From Tubulanus polymorphus (lineage: Eukaryota; Nemertea; Palaeonemertea; Tubulaniformes; Tubulanidae): DNA of 64,000 bases. The position numbers and the translations under genes are program-made. Below, one piece after another: positions 19,952 to 33,300 of the stretch (its first letter is position 1; every line of letters starts with the position of its first letter). The notes below the pieces were generated by a model. The model was given only the letters and a program-made list of their open reading frames with translations. It ran no database searches and was not told the origin of the DNA. The stretch is taken from assembly GCF_964204645.1 (NCBI RefSeq), contig NC_134032.1, positions 10,410,275 through 10,474,274 on the forward strand. Direction: 5' to 3'.

Positions 19952-22900
19952 ATGCTGCACGTTTCGGTTATTGTGGTGACGATTTTCGTTCAAGCGATTG
20001 ATGTGGTATCGGGTCACGGTGGAGCTATTAACCTCTACCCAGGACAGCCCGCTCCAGGTAAGAACATTTTGAAATAGTTTTCACAGATTTTACAAACAAT
20101 GTTGGTGATGTCATAGGGGGATTTACGAAGGAGGCAATCTTGGGGTCATTTTGATGTTTTCCTTGAGGGTTAGACTTCTTAGGAGGAGGTAAACTTCTTT
20201 CCAGGGGACGGAGCCTTAAGGGGATAATTTGAGACTAGAAAGGCATCCATCTTTTGACGAAAATGGGTTATGACGTCATGGAGGATTTTTCGAAGCGACA
20301 GTGAAGTGAAGTTTTTTCGAAGCCACATTTCAAAGGGATGAATAGTTCAATGATATTCTCACAGAGTTTTAATGAAACGAAAACGATTAATTTTTTAATC
20401 AAAAATTGAATAAATAGATTAGGTCACTGAATTAGCTGCTTTATTTCTTTATTTTCAGCTGCACCTAATTTGATTCGTGAGTAATGAAAAACGTGTTTTC
20501 GCATGGGTTATCGGTTGCATGTAGTAGTGCTAGGCAATGTGTTACACACTATGCATATTGTTGAATTAGTAGTTTATTTTACCTTATTTTTATAGCATTT
20601 TATTCTTAACACAGTCTAAATGCATATGTCTGATGTATTTCCAATCTAATAACATAATGTACATGATATAAAGATCTGAAATGTATCCAACTAGCACACC
20701 TAGCGGGTACTCAATTGCCAGAAGAGGAACCTCTACTGCGGCATCTGATATATTGCTAGAAAAGTGAACTAATTATGCGCACCACTCGGGGGTCCTCGAC
20801 TGCCAAACGAGGAATCCTAGGCGTATTTACCTTGATATTTTCTTTTGAGTACATAATTTAGAATTAAAACTAGGATATCAGTGCCGCGCACATGTGGATC
20901 CTATAAACGCCACATTTGATCTCTAATAACAGATATCTTGTAAAATCTAAGATAATTACTTATCGGACTATCCGACTAGGGATCAGGCGGATCCCCGTTT
21001 GCTAGTGGCAATTATCTTTAAAAGTAACTTAAGTCTTTTGCTGTCACCACTCGGTAAAATATCATAATTGATATATTATGTAAACCTACTGCAAAGTATA
21101 AAACTCCTAAATGCTAACTTAATAGGCTTACTCGTAACCCAGGCCATGGTAAACTCGATCGCATATATAAAATAAATGAAATGAAAATAGATATGAATAT
21201 AAATTGGTTGAAATGAAAATCTATCGTGACAGAGACCTATTCGGGGAAGCCGTGTGTTAGCCAGTACACGTATAATGGAGTTACATACAAAAACGAATGC
21301 ACGAAAGCCAGTTACACGAAATACTGGTGCGCAACATCAACCGACTTCCCGGTTAACTCCAACGCCTGGAGCGTATGCGGTGAGTATAGTTGAAAATAGG
21401 AAACTTCAAGTCACATCGAATGAAATAGTAGATGAAAAAAAGAAATGTTCAATTTTTCTCTATATTCCCGTTTTTGTAGACCACGATGTCGGCGTTAAAA
21501 GTTACACTCGTAAGTTTTAATTTGTAAAATTATCCAAGAACAAGAAGGCAAAAATCGGAATTCTCCTCACAAAACTCTGAAGCCGAGTTCAGTTTATTTC
21601 ATAATGTTTAATGGAATTGCGTTGTTGATTTATTTGCGGCGGTACAGTTACGAAAAAAGGCCGAAACTGTTATTTCCCGTTTCTCTACAACGGTAAACAG
21701 CACTACTCGTGCGTCGAATGGGAAAAGACCGGTAAAAAATGGTGCCCGACGTCGAGCATTTATTCCAGTTATGCGTTCACATGGAAAAATAAATGGGAAT
21801 ATTGCAGTAAGATTTAAATTTGAAGTTTAAACTGAGGATCTATCTGAAACGTCTTTCTAACCGTCTCGGGATATGGATTTATACTTCTGTAAAACAAAAT
21901 CTTTAAGCAACTCTGGTACTAAATTGAGTAACGCCTAGCTTAAACTGAACTTATCTTTTGACCATCAAACTTAAACTATTCTAAATTTCACCTCGAAGTT
22001 ACTCTATAGTCTTTAGCGTAACTGAACGTAACCTGTTAATCAACTTAACTAACCCAATTATTTAACTGCTCTTTAAGTTGATATGGCTTTAATCAATACA
22101 GAAATCCGGTCGTAAACTGATTAAAAGTATAAAAATAACTTAATGGAAAATTTGAAATGTTCAGTTGTTGGAGCATTTCAAAATTTCAGCAATGGCTTTA
22201 GTCATTTCAAGTGTTTCTACTTAAGTTAATGTTCGCAGACCATTCATCCTCAGTTATTCATAAAATACTTTTCAATTCCAGTTGCTGCTTTTTGGTGTCA
22301 GTACAGCTTATTTTCCGAATCTGCAAAGATTGTACAATTTTTATGTATGCATGCTTTTTTCTGAATGAAATCTTTTTCAAAAGTTATCGATAACGATACC
22401 ATCGATCATAGATTGAGTTCCTTATACTGGAATTCATGAAAAGAACAGTTGCATGGTTGGCTTACTAATGAATCAACCCTTCTCGAAGATGGCTGCCTGT
22501 ATAAATCATTTATGATGTCATCAAACCCAGTGTTTCTCGTGGTGTTTACGTGCTTATTCCTTCGATGATGTCATGAGGGGAATGTAGAGGCAGGCATCGT
22601 TCATTTCATGGTAGCAGCCATCTTTGATATTGACGTTTCAGAGAAAGATAAGAAAAAAGGCGGTTCGGATGAAAGCTCTGAGGAGGAAAAAGATGACTCT
22701 TATAGGATTCCAGGTAAGCTGGGCCCTTATAGGTTAGAAATGCGTGAAATACTATAAGACGGATCGAATTTGTAGTATGTTTGTAGAATTGCCTATTGCC
22801 ACTAGTCGGTAATCTGGTGGGATAGGTAGTGCTCTAAAGCTGGTTAGAACATTTGACCTGCCCAGATTTGGGATTAAGGGATGGTATCTTAAATCGGGTA

Positions 22901-25900
22901 ATGGCTATTCTTAGAAACCCTATAATCTCAGAATAGGTAGACCTACTGTTAGCGATGAGATCATATGGAACCTGCCTTTTTAAGTCAGGTTCCAGTCAGT
23001 CTCCAGAATACTGACTGAGGTTGTCCTAGATGAGCCAAGCCATAGACTGGAGGGAAGAAATAAACTTAGACCTGCCTTATCTTCAATTTTAGCGCCTGCT
23101 GTACCCTATGACCCACTTTATCCTCGTACCTGTAACCCAAACGATAAGGTTTGTGTGATCACGCTGGTTGTGGAAGAACATCTGACAATGGTTTACAATA
23201 AAGAGTTGATGACCGCTAAAAACGGAAAACTTCTTGATAAGGCAAACAATATTGTCGATTCAAACAAGGTAAGAAAAGTACCAGAAAAAAAAGATTTGAT
23301 GAAGGGTCTTCTACTCCTCCCCATTTTCTCTCTCTCTCTCTCTCTGTTTACCCTCTCTTTCCAGGCCCCCTCGTCTTTCTTCTCGTCGTCCCATATCACT
23401 CTTTTCTCCTTCCACTATTTCTTCCCATTCTCTCTTATCACAAACCTCTATCGCCTTAAACCCCTCTGACCCAAGCTACATGTTACAAAGATTTACCTCG
23501 ATAATTGAATCAAGTCTTATTCAATTTCTATTCCAGGTTATTGTCGGTGACAACTGGTATTTGCCACGTAGGGCTATAGTCGTCAATGGGACACTCCCGG
23601 GGCCGCGACTGGACGTTTACGAGGGGCAGAAACTTGTCATCAACGTCCATAACAAAATGTTCAGCGACTCCACGACTATCCATTGGCACGGGCTTCACTC
23701 CAAGTCTACCCCCTACTTCGACGGCGCTTCGTTCATCAATATGTGCCCGATTCCACCCAGTCTGATCGTCACAAGTCCGATTATGGCGGCCCCCTACGGC
23801 ACACATTGGTACCACACGCATGTCGGGTTCCAGATGGGCGACGGGATGTTCGGACCGTTGATAGTGCATAAGAAAAACGCCCCTCAATACGCAGGGGATT
23901 TCGTGATGACGCTTGCTTTGTGGAATCACCATCACGGCACGAACGAATGGTTCCTTTACGAGGAGAATCACAAGATGTTCTCACAACTGAACAAAAAGTA
24001 AATTTGACTTGAATGTTTTATAAAAGATCTTTTGAACTATGATCAAGTCCAGACAACTCAATAGACCACAATCCACTGTCCAGGCCCAAGTTTCAGAGCT
24101 CTTTATTAAGATTTGGCTCTAATTTCAAATCATTGGAAATAAGGACTCTTCTATCTTCACGCACAACTTTGGAACTGTATCCAAATCTTAAGTTTTTTCC
24201 TCACTGTTGAAACGACAAGTTAAAATTCACTTCGTTCTTTCCTACAGATATCACAATGAAACTAAATTCCGTCGATTTTCGAGCGGTTTAATCAACGGTA
24301 AAGGCAGGTTCCAGGCAGTAGACGGTACCTTCATCACGGACGGACCTTTGGAGACGTACACCGTCGAACCGGGCAAGAAATACCTGTTCCGTATCATCGG
24401 CGCGCAGGCGCACAAGCAATTCGCCGTCAGCTTCCACGGTCATCAGTTCCAGGTTGTGGCGTCAGATGGCGCCGACATCAAACCGTTCATGGCCACGTCT
24501 GTCATAGTAAGCGGGGGCGAGCGATTTGACGTCATTTTGACGGCCGACCAACCCGTCGACAATTACTGGATCGAAGGTTACACGAAGGATAACTGGAAGG
24601 CCCACGCGATCTTACACTATAACGGCGCCCCCAACGCCGACCCGACTGGTCCATTGAGAAATCCGCTCGTTTGCTCGGCCGCGAAACCTTGCACCGAAGT
24701 CTGCGACTACCCGAAACCGAAATCTTCGAACATCAATTGCGAGACCTTCGGAACGATCAAGTCTCTACCGGCCGTGCCGCCGCCCGCGATGACGCACAAT
24801 TCCCCGAAAGACATCTTCTTGAATTTCGGCCGCCCCGGTTACACGGGTAAAGGTCCACCTACGATCAACGGCATTCAATTCAAATTCCCAACGACGTCCG
24901 TCCTGAGCGACCCGAATACCGGTATCACGGAATGCGACCCGTCGAAGTGTGGTACGGACAAGCTTTGCGCCTGTACGCATCATTATCATATCCGTAAGGG
25001 TTCCACTATACAGATGGTGTTCATGAGTATGGGCAAGGGCCGCGGCACGCACCCTATACATCTTCACGGTCACTACTTCAGCGTGTTGAAAGTCGGTTAC
25101 CCTCGAGTGGACGCGAACGGCAAATTCCTCGGTGATAACTCGGATATCGTCTGCGACGGGTCGTTCTGCAATCAGGGCAGTTGGAAGGATCCCGCCTGGA
25201 ACAAACAAATACCGGGTCTCAATTTGGTCGATCCGCCGCTGAAAGATACTCTGAATATCAAACCAGGTGGCTACGCGGTCGTGCGCTTCAAGGTTTGTAA
25301 ATAGATAAGATATTTTTGATTTCTTCAATGGGAATTAGGTTATGTAGGAATCGAGGATCTGGCAGATTGGACAGGGTGAAGTCAAGCTCCCGAAGTGATG
25401 TAGGGTCCATTAGGTAGCACTAGTGGTGTGAGGATGTTACTCTATAACGGGTAATTGGGGAACTGGCAATGCGACTGTGGCAATCGAGGATTCATCAGGG
25501 GCGCTAATGTGAAGTCAGAATTACAAAATATGAAACTATGTATACCGATTTATATAATACTATCAGAGTTTAAACGATATGAATAATTTTCATATGAAAT
25601 TTTCACAAGATCACTGAAAAAAACAGCGTAAAGAGGCATTAAAACTATAATAATGCTACATTAAGGACTGCTTCGAAGCAACAGTAATACGTAGCTTGTA
25701 CAAGAAGTCAGCCATCAGAAAATTAACAAAATGAAATAAAGAGACATACTAATAAGGCGAAAAGACATGATACAGATCAGGAAACTTATTACTTTCGTGG
25801 CTTTTGGAAATTAAGAAAGTGACGATAATCTTTTTTTTTCTTTGATATCTTCTTCAGGCGGATAATCCGGGAGTTTGGATATTGCATTGTCACATCGAAG

Positions 25901-26362
25901 AACATTTGGCTGGAGGTATGGCGCTGGTATTCCTGGAAGGTCAGGAAGAATGGAATGTACCGGACGAGTTTCCTCAGTGCGGTCACTACACACCTTTCTT
26001 TACTCGAAAAGCTGCCAAAATGAGTAAAAAACGTTCGCAGCTCAGGTAAGCCCGATTACTCGTTCATACCTTCACATATAATTCACATTTCGAATGCTTC
26101 CACTGATATCCCCATGACATCATCAAAAGTCCTATTCATATCCCCCCTGAAAAGATGGCTGTCTGCATGAACCCCTTCACGATTTATCCGTACATAGACC
26201 ATTCTTGTAGACATGAATCATCAAATCATCCAAAAGACCCATTCTAGACAGATGTTAGTAAATCCCCCTAGACATGGTCAATTCTTCCCTGAAACTGGCC
26301 TAGCAGTGCCCTCGTCATTCAAAATTTCTTTTTCTTCGGTTATTTTCAGAAAACGGTCATAA
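19952..26362 (+). CDS. Secreted multicopper oxidase (laccase-like) with two N-terminal fibronectin type II domains
   Basis: Coding exons: 19952-20057, 20459-20476, 21233-21379, 21480-21509, 21648-21806, 22642-22713, 23093-23268, 23537-23997, 24248-25292, 25858-26045, 26350-26362. They sum to 2415 nt (804 aa) with consistent phase. Order: signal peptide (1-20), FN2-1 (C49-C90, four Cys, WCATS), FN2-2 (C108-C153, [15 protein letters not shown]), acidic/lysine linker (154-177), then three cupredoxin domains. All copper motifs are intact: HWHG (285-288), HWYHTH (326-331), HPIHLHGH (658-665) and [12 protein letters not shown] (748-759) with Met as presumed axial type 1 ligand. It should oxidise phenols, amines or metal ions with reduction of O2 to water, outside the cell; FN2 modules commonly bind collagen or gelatin, so matrix or cuticle targeting is an inference. 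FN2 exons are phase 1-1, as expected for shuffled modules. Substrate unknown. Confidence 0.88.
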
Positions 26363-26812
26363 CCAGACGCGGAAACAAACGTTTGAACAATATACGCATT
26401 GATTTACACTTTTATCATATTAATCCTATAACTCTTGCTACTTGAATTTCAACATCAGAATATAAAGCTTGATGATAGAAATCACGAGAAACAACGATTC
26501 CAGACGTTTTTAACTCGTTACTGTGACAGTATTTGGAAATGCTGGTAGATTCGGAAAGCAGTGAATACTTTCACATTTTCTTTGAATCGAACCGACTTCC
26601 CTGTGGTTTTCTTTATCGAAGCCGTCCAACATTCGTCAGTGGTCATCACTAAAGTTTTTCCTTTCATAGGATAGAAAAGAACATTGATAAAGATAAAGCT
26701 AATTTTCTAAGATCAACAATTCCAATTTTATTTTTAAAATATATCTAACATGCAATTCATTGACTTAAAAAAAAAAATTCATTTCTATAACATAAATATC
26801 TTTTTCTCAATG

Positions 26813-26835
26813 AATAAATAGATAGACACAATAAA
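26813..26835 (+). terminator. Possible polyadenylation signals of the multicopper oxidase gene
   Basis: Two AATAAA hexamers (26813-26818 and 26830-26835) lie about 450-470 bases after the stop codon. Nothing else distinguishes them from chance in AT-rich DNA. Confidence 0.35.
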
Positions 26836-26916
26836 GAAGATGATTGAATTGGGCTAGGACTTTAAAAAAAGTGGTTTCAACTTTCGGATAATCTGGGTCC
26901 AGTTTGCTTGAAACCT

Positions 26917-27033
26917 CTGGGCCAGTTTTATAGGCTCATGTCAACTTAAATCCGGGACTAACTCAATTTATCGGCAATTAACAATTGAGTTCTCCTGAAT
27001 TTAAGTTAATGCTAATCTATAAAACTGGGACCT
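26917..27033. mobile_element. Degenerate palindromic element, ~117 bp
   Basis: The ends are TGGGCCAGTTTTATAG and CTATAAAACTGGGACC, complementary with few mismatches. The middle has mirrored TTAACTTAAAT-like sequence. It lies between the convergent multicopper oxidase and tetraspanin genes and is related in its ends to the 11452 element. Confidence 0.55.
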
Positions 27034-27384
27034 GAACTTGCTTTTAATCGGAATGTAAAATGATCTTTCAATTTATTGAGACCACTCACAAAATTAGCTA
27101 GAACATCTAGCACCGTTTCAGAGATCCGAACAAAGTCTGTGTCTGGAGTTTACTAAATCATTTCACTAATATTTGACTTAAAGAGCAAAATCCAAACTCA
27201 GATCTGACTCCTTTTTCATAGTTGATGGTTAAATTTGATTCCATGTTAGTCAAAATTACGGTAATTCCTAATATAACTATCTCTAGAGTTTTAAGTATCG
27301 AATGCAGGCATATGTGCTGATAAGTTCTGTGACTCCAGTATCAGTTGGGAGTCATAAAGATCTTCGCTATCATCGATGAATTTT

Positions 27385-30076
27385 CTAGACGGCTTTTTCT
27401 CCGGAGTTTTTGAGGAAAATGGCGGCACCGATACAAATCAACTCCAGCAACACTAAACCAATCGCCACTCCTATCACCCACGTGCTGTATTTGCTGACGT
27501 ATGACGTGATCAATGAGATGCAACTCTGCAATTAGTTAGATAATATTTATATAACTATTTATACAAAAATACATTACAATCATTAATCAAATTCATCTGT
27601 CGAATAGATCTTCATTGAATCGCTAGTTGGCAGTTTGATGATGTCATAGGAGGATTTATGGAGGTAGCCAGGTTTTTCGAACGGAGATTTGACGATGTCA
27701 CCATACCGGGGGACTTCAATCTTTTAAGGAAGCCCTGAAAGGGTTTATATGGGTAATCTCGTGATTTCATAGCAATTTCATGGGGTATTTATGGAGGCTA
27801 CTCATATTGGGGGATTTAAGGAGCAATTTAATGATATCACAGGAGGGGCGGTGGTGAAGCTTAGTCGGAGAGGTGGTTCAAGGAATTTTGACGATGTTAT
27901 TAGAGACAAATGGCAGCGATCTTTGCTCAATGGGAATCAGAAAAACATCATATACTCACGGTTTGGTAGTACGAGTTAGAAGTGGTCGGGTATTCAGGAC
28001 AGCTCGAGTTGACAGGGTTAGGGTAGCTAGGCGGCACGCTGGCTTTGTTTGAAAGGAAACAACACGATTCGGGAACTTGTTTCGATCCGCGGTTCCAGTT
28101 GGTGGCGTTCTGTAGATCGGTGTACGAGTCAACCCCGCAACATTCCAACTAGAAAAAACGATTACAATTTGCATAAATCATTGAGATCATTAAGCGTGTA
28201 AACATGTAATTCGATTGTCAATTTTAGTGCCTTTTCTCATTTTGTCAACGAACAAAAAGTTAGTGCATTTCATTGGGAGTGTACGGTCTGATTATCTCCT
28301 CAGTGCTGAGGTGACCTAATTGTTTGGACAACAAAGTGTCCTTTTAGGATGTGACAAGTTCTTCGAAACTAGCTTCTGGATCCGCCTTGCATTCATCTTT
28401 TTATAGACGTGTTTAAGGTACAATTTGATGACGTCATGGAGGCATTTTGTCAGAAAGGTCTATTGATGTATTGAGGTATTTGATGGAGGCAGCGATCCTT
28501 TCTGCCCCGGAAGGGATCATATGACAATATGGCTGTGATCTATAAACTTACTTGAATTTGGAGAGTTTCGACGAAAAGCGACGCGGCGTTTCCACTCCAG
28601 CTACCGGTGTAGTCGGTAACGATGACGGCCTTCAGTTTGGTTTTAATCGCCGGGATGGCGTCTTGCGAATAGATGCCAGCCAAGATACCAGCGGCTATTT
28701 GTAAAATGACAACCAGTGCAACGAGAATAGCGTACTGCAAGGGAAAGAGAATAATTCAGTAAAATTATGATTAGTTAGACGACCTCCTTCTCATTCGCAA
28801 TGATTTCAATGGTTCGGTAATATCATGAATGAAATACTTTATCGGTAAAGATAAGTCAGAATTCCATTGCAAAATGAATGTCAATAAACACATTGTGACT
28901 AGTTGCTCAGTACCCAGTTCCACAGTTGTGAGTTAGATTTAACTCTGAGTTAAAGTTAGTTCATTTTCAATGAGTTAACTCAGAGTAAAATCTTAATTCG
29001 GAACTGTGAAACTGGACCCAGATCGTTTAGATTCAAGACCAGTTAAGGATCATCCATTCTCAGTTTTATAGCCTAATAGCTTGATTGAGGCCAGTTTTAT
29101 GATTTAGGGCCAGTTTGACCTTATTCAAACACGATGCAACTGGGCCCAGTCAAGTCGAAAAACTTCATGGCTGCGAGACCTATTGAATGGCCCATAGAAT
29201 TGGATCTAAACGTCAAGGGTGCTCATTTAGTTTTTTCTTTATAACGTAAATCTTTTACTTCAAATAGTAATAGACAGTCGTTTTTCTATGGAAAGCAAAA
29301 TGGCTGCGAGATTATTGAAAATTCGAATATTACGATTGATATCTAAATTATTGAAATCTTGATTGAACTTACGATGGACAGGCAGAGTTTGTTTTCGCGG
29401 TAAGCGCCGCAGCATCCGAAGAATCCGAACACGAATATGAAAGCTCCGACTGCGATCAACACGTATATGGAACTAGCCAATAGACTGATAATACTGTCAT
29501 TTCCGGTGACTGGTATCATGTTGATCACCGTGGATACTATAGTTGAGTCGAAATACATAGCTATTCCCAAACCCAGCAGAGCGCCACCTACCAGCTGAAA
29601 TGGAAAACATAAGAAGTCGAAATTTATGCAAATGTATGCAACCACATGCAAATCGTGAAAATATCTTACATGGCGCAGTTTAATAGTAACGAGTATGATT
29701 TAAACGGGGCGAAACTTATTCAACTTCCAGATATCTTAATCTGACTACTATATAGTCAGATTTTTAGAACTGTGGGACTGGGTCCAGTCATTATATCTTA
29801 GACACAAAAATAGCTGCCTCATTAAATCCCGATTTGACGTCGTCTGTTGGTCTCTATAGAATTTGGCTCTAAATCGAACAATCTGTGATTATTAGGGTAG
29901 TGATGCAATTAGGAAAAGGAGTCTCGTGAATGGTTCGAATATCGTTTGACAATTCGATGACGTCACAGGGGGATTCGACGATAGCGACCATGTTTGTTGT
30001 AACGATAATCGATACTTACGAAGAACACGAGGTTAAACGCGCACAGGAAGTACTTCGCAAAAGTTGCCGTACACAT
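27385..30076 (-). CDS. Tetraspanin
   Basis: Five coding exons on the minus strand: 30020-30076, 29373-29594, 28552-28734, 27960-28148 and 27385-27525. All junctions are phase 0, total 792 nt (263 aa). The N-terminus KYFLCAFNLVFF leads into TM1; TM2 ends in GCCGAYRENKLCL (79-91), TM3 is YAILVALVVILQ, the large extracellular loop has LECCGVDSY with the defining CCG at 157-159 and further paired cysteines (ESCC, SSC, SC), and TM4 closes with WVIGVAIGLVLLELICIGAAI. Cysteines next to the helices suit palmitoylation. NAT and NSS sequons lie in the loop. Such proteins organise membrane microdomains with integrins and other partners. The start ATG lies seven bases after an acceptor (TTTTCAG), so a non-coding first exon must exist further right; its position was not resolved. 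Confidence 0.92.
28275..28362 (-). repeat. Third copy of the TTGTCACATCCnAAAAG repeat
   Basis: Read on the minus strand, the block runs GAACTTGTCACATCCTAAAAG...TTGTCCAAAC...GAGGAGATAATCAGACCGTACAC, in the same order as 4443-4525. It sits in an intron of the tetraspanin gene. Confidence 0.6.
28912..29020. mobile_element. MITE-like palindromic element in a tetraspanin intron
   Basis: It spans ACCCAGTTCCACAGTTG (28912-28928) to GAACTGTGAAACTGGACCCA (29001-29020). The inner arms TTAACTCTGAGTTAA and TGAGTTAACTCAGAGT are also mirrored, giving an almost full-length hairpin. Fragments of the same family follow at 29085-29150. Confidence 0.7.
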
Positions 30077-30240
30077 TTTGATTCTGAAAAGAAAAACAAA
30101 CCGTTGAAACCGTTACTTTTGAATTTAAACAGTGTGTATAAATCTGATTATTTGGAGAAAAAAAATATTAATTTTTCTTTTGTCAACTGATAAAGAAAAT
30201 AAGATAATTGTTCGTATCATTGTCGTAAGTACCTAAAAAG

Positions 30241-30385
30241 CCAACTGAACTTCAATGCTTTAAACTAACTAAACTGCAGTGCCTAAAACCAACTAAACTA
30301 GATTCTCTAAAACTAATTTAACTTCACTACCATAAACCAACTTAAACTTTCGTCCCCAAAACCAACTAAACCTTAATACTTTAAT
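30241..30385. repeat. Six tandem 24-bp units
   Basis: Units of the form CCAACTAAACTnnAnTnCCTAAAA start at 30241, 30265, 30289, 30313, 30337 and 30362 (five of 24 bases or so, one of 25). Sequence similarity between units is about two thirds to three quarters by eye. It lies just upstream of the first coding exon of the tetraspanin gene, in its 5' intron or promoter. Confidence 0.75.
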
Positions 30386-30399
30386 TAAACTAACTGCCT

Positions 30400-33300
30400 A
30401 ACTGATAACTTACTTGTTAAGTTGGTTCAGAAAATTAACAGGATTTGTCTCTAAACCCTTATAGTTTACTAATTGATTTCATAGAATGATTATAGTGCGT
30501 TGTGTGCGTATGCTTGTTGTGACCGCGCTTGTCGTTGATATGACAACCGTCACACCCTGACCAGGCTGGCGCAATGCCCCGTCGTCAAAACAGGTCGCAA
30601 ATATATTTACTCAAATTATTGCCCGAAGATCCAAACACATTCTTGTTTTAACCCCTTAAACTAATATTCTCCCGTGCGTAAGTGCTTAGACCCTTACAAA
30701 TCAATTCCTTAAATAAACTTTTACTAGCAATTTGAGACGATAAAACTGTTCGGTTCTATTATCTAAATGTATTATTATTATCATTGTTGTCGTTGATTTC
30801 TGTCTTTGTTTTGTTCCATTAACAAAACACCAAACCGTTAATTTTTAACGCATTCTTTAAGACGTTGCACTAAAGCACCTTGGCCCATTCAGTTAACTGT
30901 TAATTCGAACCGAATTTGTTCTAGATATAGAATATTTCTAGAAATAAAATCTATCAATTAATGAACGTCGAAGTAAAATGAATATTAGAAATAATCATGA
31001 TTTTTCAATATCGAATATTTGATTATTCAAATACTTCATAACATAAATACTTCAAACTCACTATATCTGTGTTATGACGATAAATCTCTGAAAAATCCCA
31101 CAATAACGAAAGAATATTAAGTCTGAAAATGTTTCTTTGGTTATTCTTTGACTATTAGAATATACCGTAGTCGAAACGTCGAATAAACTATTACTTTTTG
31201 GAAACATTTTCGGACTTGATATTTTGTTTCATTATCATTGCTGGATTCCCTAAAGATCATCAATTATTGTACTGAAATTGCTCAATCATTTTACTGAAAA
31301 TGTTTACATTGTACGGAATGCTTGTACTAGATGATTTATAAAAGAATTCTAAGTGTAAGTTTTGACGACAAGGTCGAATTTATATCAAAGACAAAATGTA
31401 TTATTTTTATATGGTTTTCATATTATTCTTTTAGTTCCTGGTATTTTAGAATATATAATTGATGAAAAATACTAAATTCCTACCTTAGTTTCTCCTTATA
31501 ATTGCAATAAATTCCGGGTCAGTCCTGACACTACTATCCTGTTTGTTTCAGGATTTTGATCTGTCCACTGTCAGCACCGGCGTATTAAAGGTGTAATATA
31601 CGCAGGCCTAAACGTAATTGAGCAGTTGTTTTGAGCAGTACCTGCCAACTCACTACTGCTAGAACCACTGGCCCGAAACTTTGTTTTGGAGACTCGCCAT
31701 CAACAAACCGCTCGGACAATAGCAGTAGCCCGGTTTACTGTCACTAGTGACGTCAATAATTACGACCCCACCCGAGCAATTTATTAATTAATTTCGGCAG
31801 AGAGTCATCTATGCATGAGCACAACTCGTTCAACGCAAATTGGCACAACCATCAACAGACGAACTTATTTATATAATATTCGTTACAGTCTTTGATATCA
31901 TGCCCAGGAAATCACCTAACCTTACTCATGCACTGGCCACTAACGCCATCGAGTACTTACACCTTATTACCAACTGTAAAATTCATCAAACTAATTGATT
32001 TTTATCTGCGTATTATGTACATCGCTTCATACGTGTTATGTTAACACTGAAGTCAAAATGAACAAATTCCAAATACTAGAAATTAAATGCCCTTTTATCC
32101 GAAACACCCGCACAAAATTCTTAAAACCGTTTTTCCGAACTAGAACAAGCGCGCACAAATTTACCCAACTAATAAAATAAAGAAAAACAGCTTGACACAA
32201 CTTACCGAATTTATCGAAGCCGCTTCCAAACTTCTTTAAGTCCTTTTGTATACGTCGCTGTATAATGCGTTTGTATGTGTATGCGCATCTATGTATGCTA
32301 AATATTTGTTAATTTGTAAATCGCTTCATTTGTTTTAACTTCTATAATCTCCGTTTTCGTTTTTGCGCTCTAACTCTAAGCAACTGTATTTTCGTCGAGC
32401 AATAAAACATATTCTATTCTGTACACGGAAACCGCGTTTTTCGCGGCTTACGCGTGAATGCTACTACTTAACTTACAAATATCGTAAAGACTCTTGTACC
32501 GCGTTAGACGGTATATTTGAATGTATTGTTCGCGCAAGGGTTCTTCAAGAAAAATAATAGATCAAAACAATTTCACCAAAATAAAAGTTGTTGAAATGAA
32601 ACGTTCTGAATTCAGTTCTGAGGAAAAACTCGAATTCAATGAAATTATTTGATTGACTGAAACATCCAACCAATTTCTGGCGCCCACTCTAAAACCAAGT
32701 TTCAGCGAACAGATTGACTTAATTTCTTTCCCTCAAGTGGAATCGATTTAGGAGTTAATTTCCTCTGATATTTCGAAATAGATCTCAATATTCTATTGTC
32801 ATTGGCAAAGATTGAGATTAATGCAAAAAGTCATAATGAAAAAATCATTAGAATGCAACTAATTCGCAAATTACTTTGACGTCATATAAAGGTTTATGGA
32901 TGTAGCTTTCTTTGCAGGTAGTAAAGGCTTTCTATAAGATATGGGGGCATCCTCTCTAGCAGCACCTTTCACGATTAATGTAATCAATTACAAGTCTAGT
33001 TTTAGTTTTGGGGTAAACGTACTCACTAAATTCGAACGAAAAATATATTACTGAGTACGACCCCAGGACCCTTCCGAGTCATCGAGATAAATAAAATTAA
33101 TTTTCGGTGAGAAAAAAACTCGATTTAGGAAATAATCGTTTTCATTTCCGACCGATGCTTTCGTTCGCGGCGGCTCTTCGAAATTATCGCGCCGTTGTTT
33201 CCGCGGGTTGTTAATGTAAATTCGTTGTCGTTTGGCGCTAAATCGGCTTAAATATCTTCCCCAACCGTTCGGAATCGGCTCACCGGTCGGGTAGGCGATA

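Noticed and set aside
24765-25328. 187-codon minus-strand open frame
   Set aside because: It is the antisense shadow of the large multicopper oxidase exon, whose copper motifs are on the plus strand.
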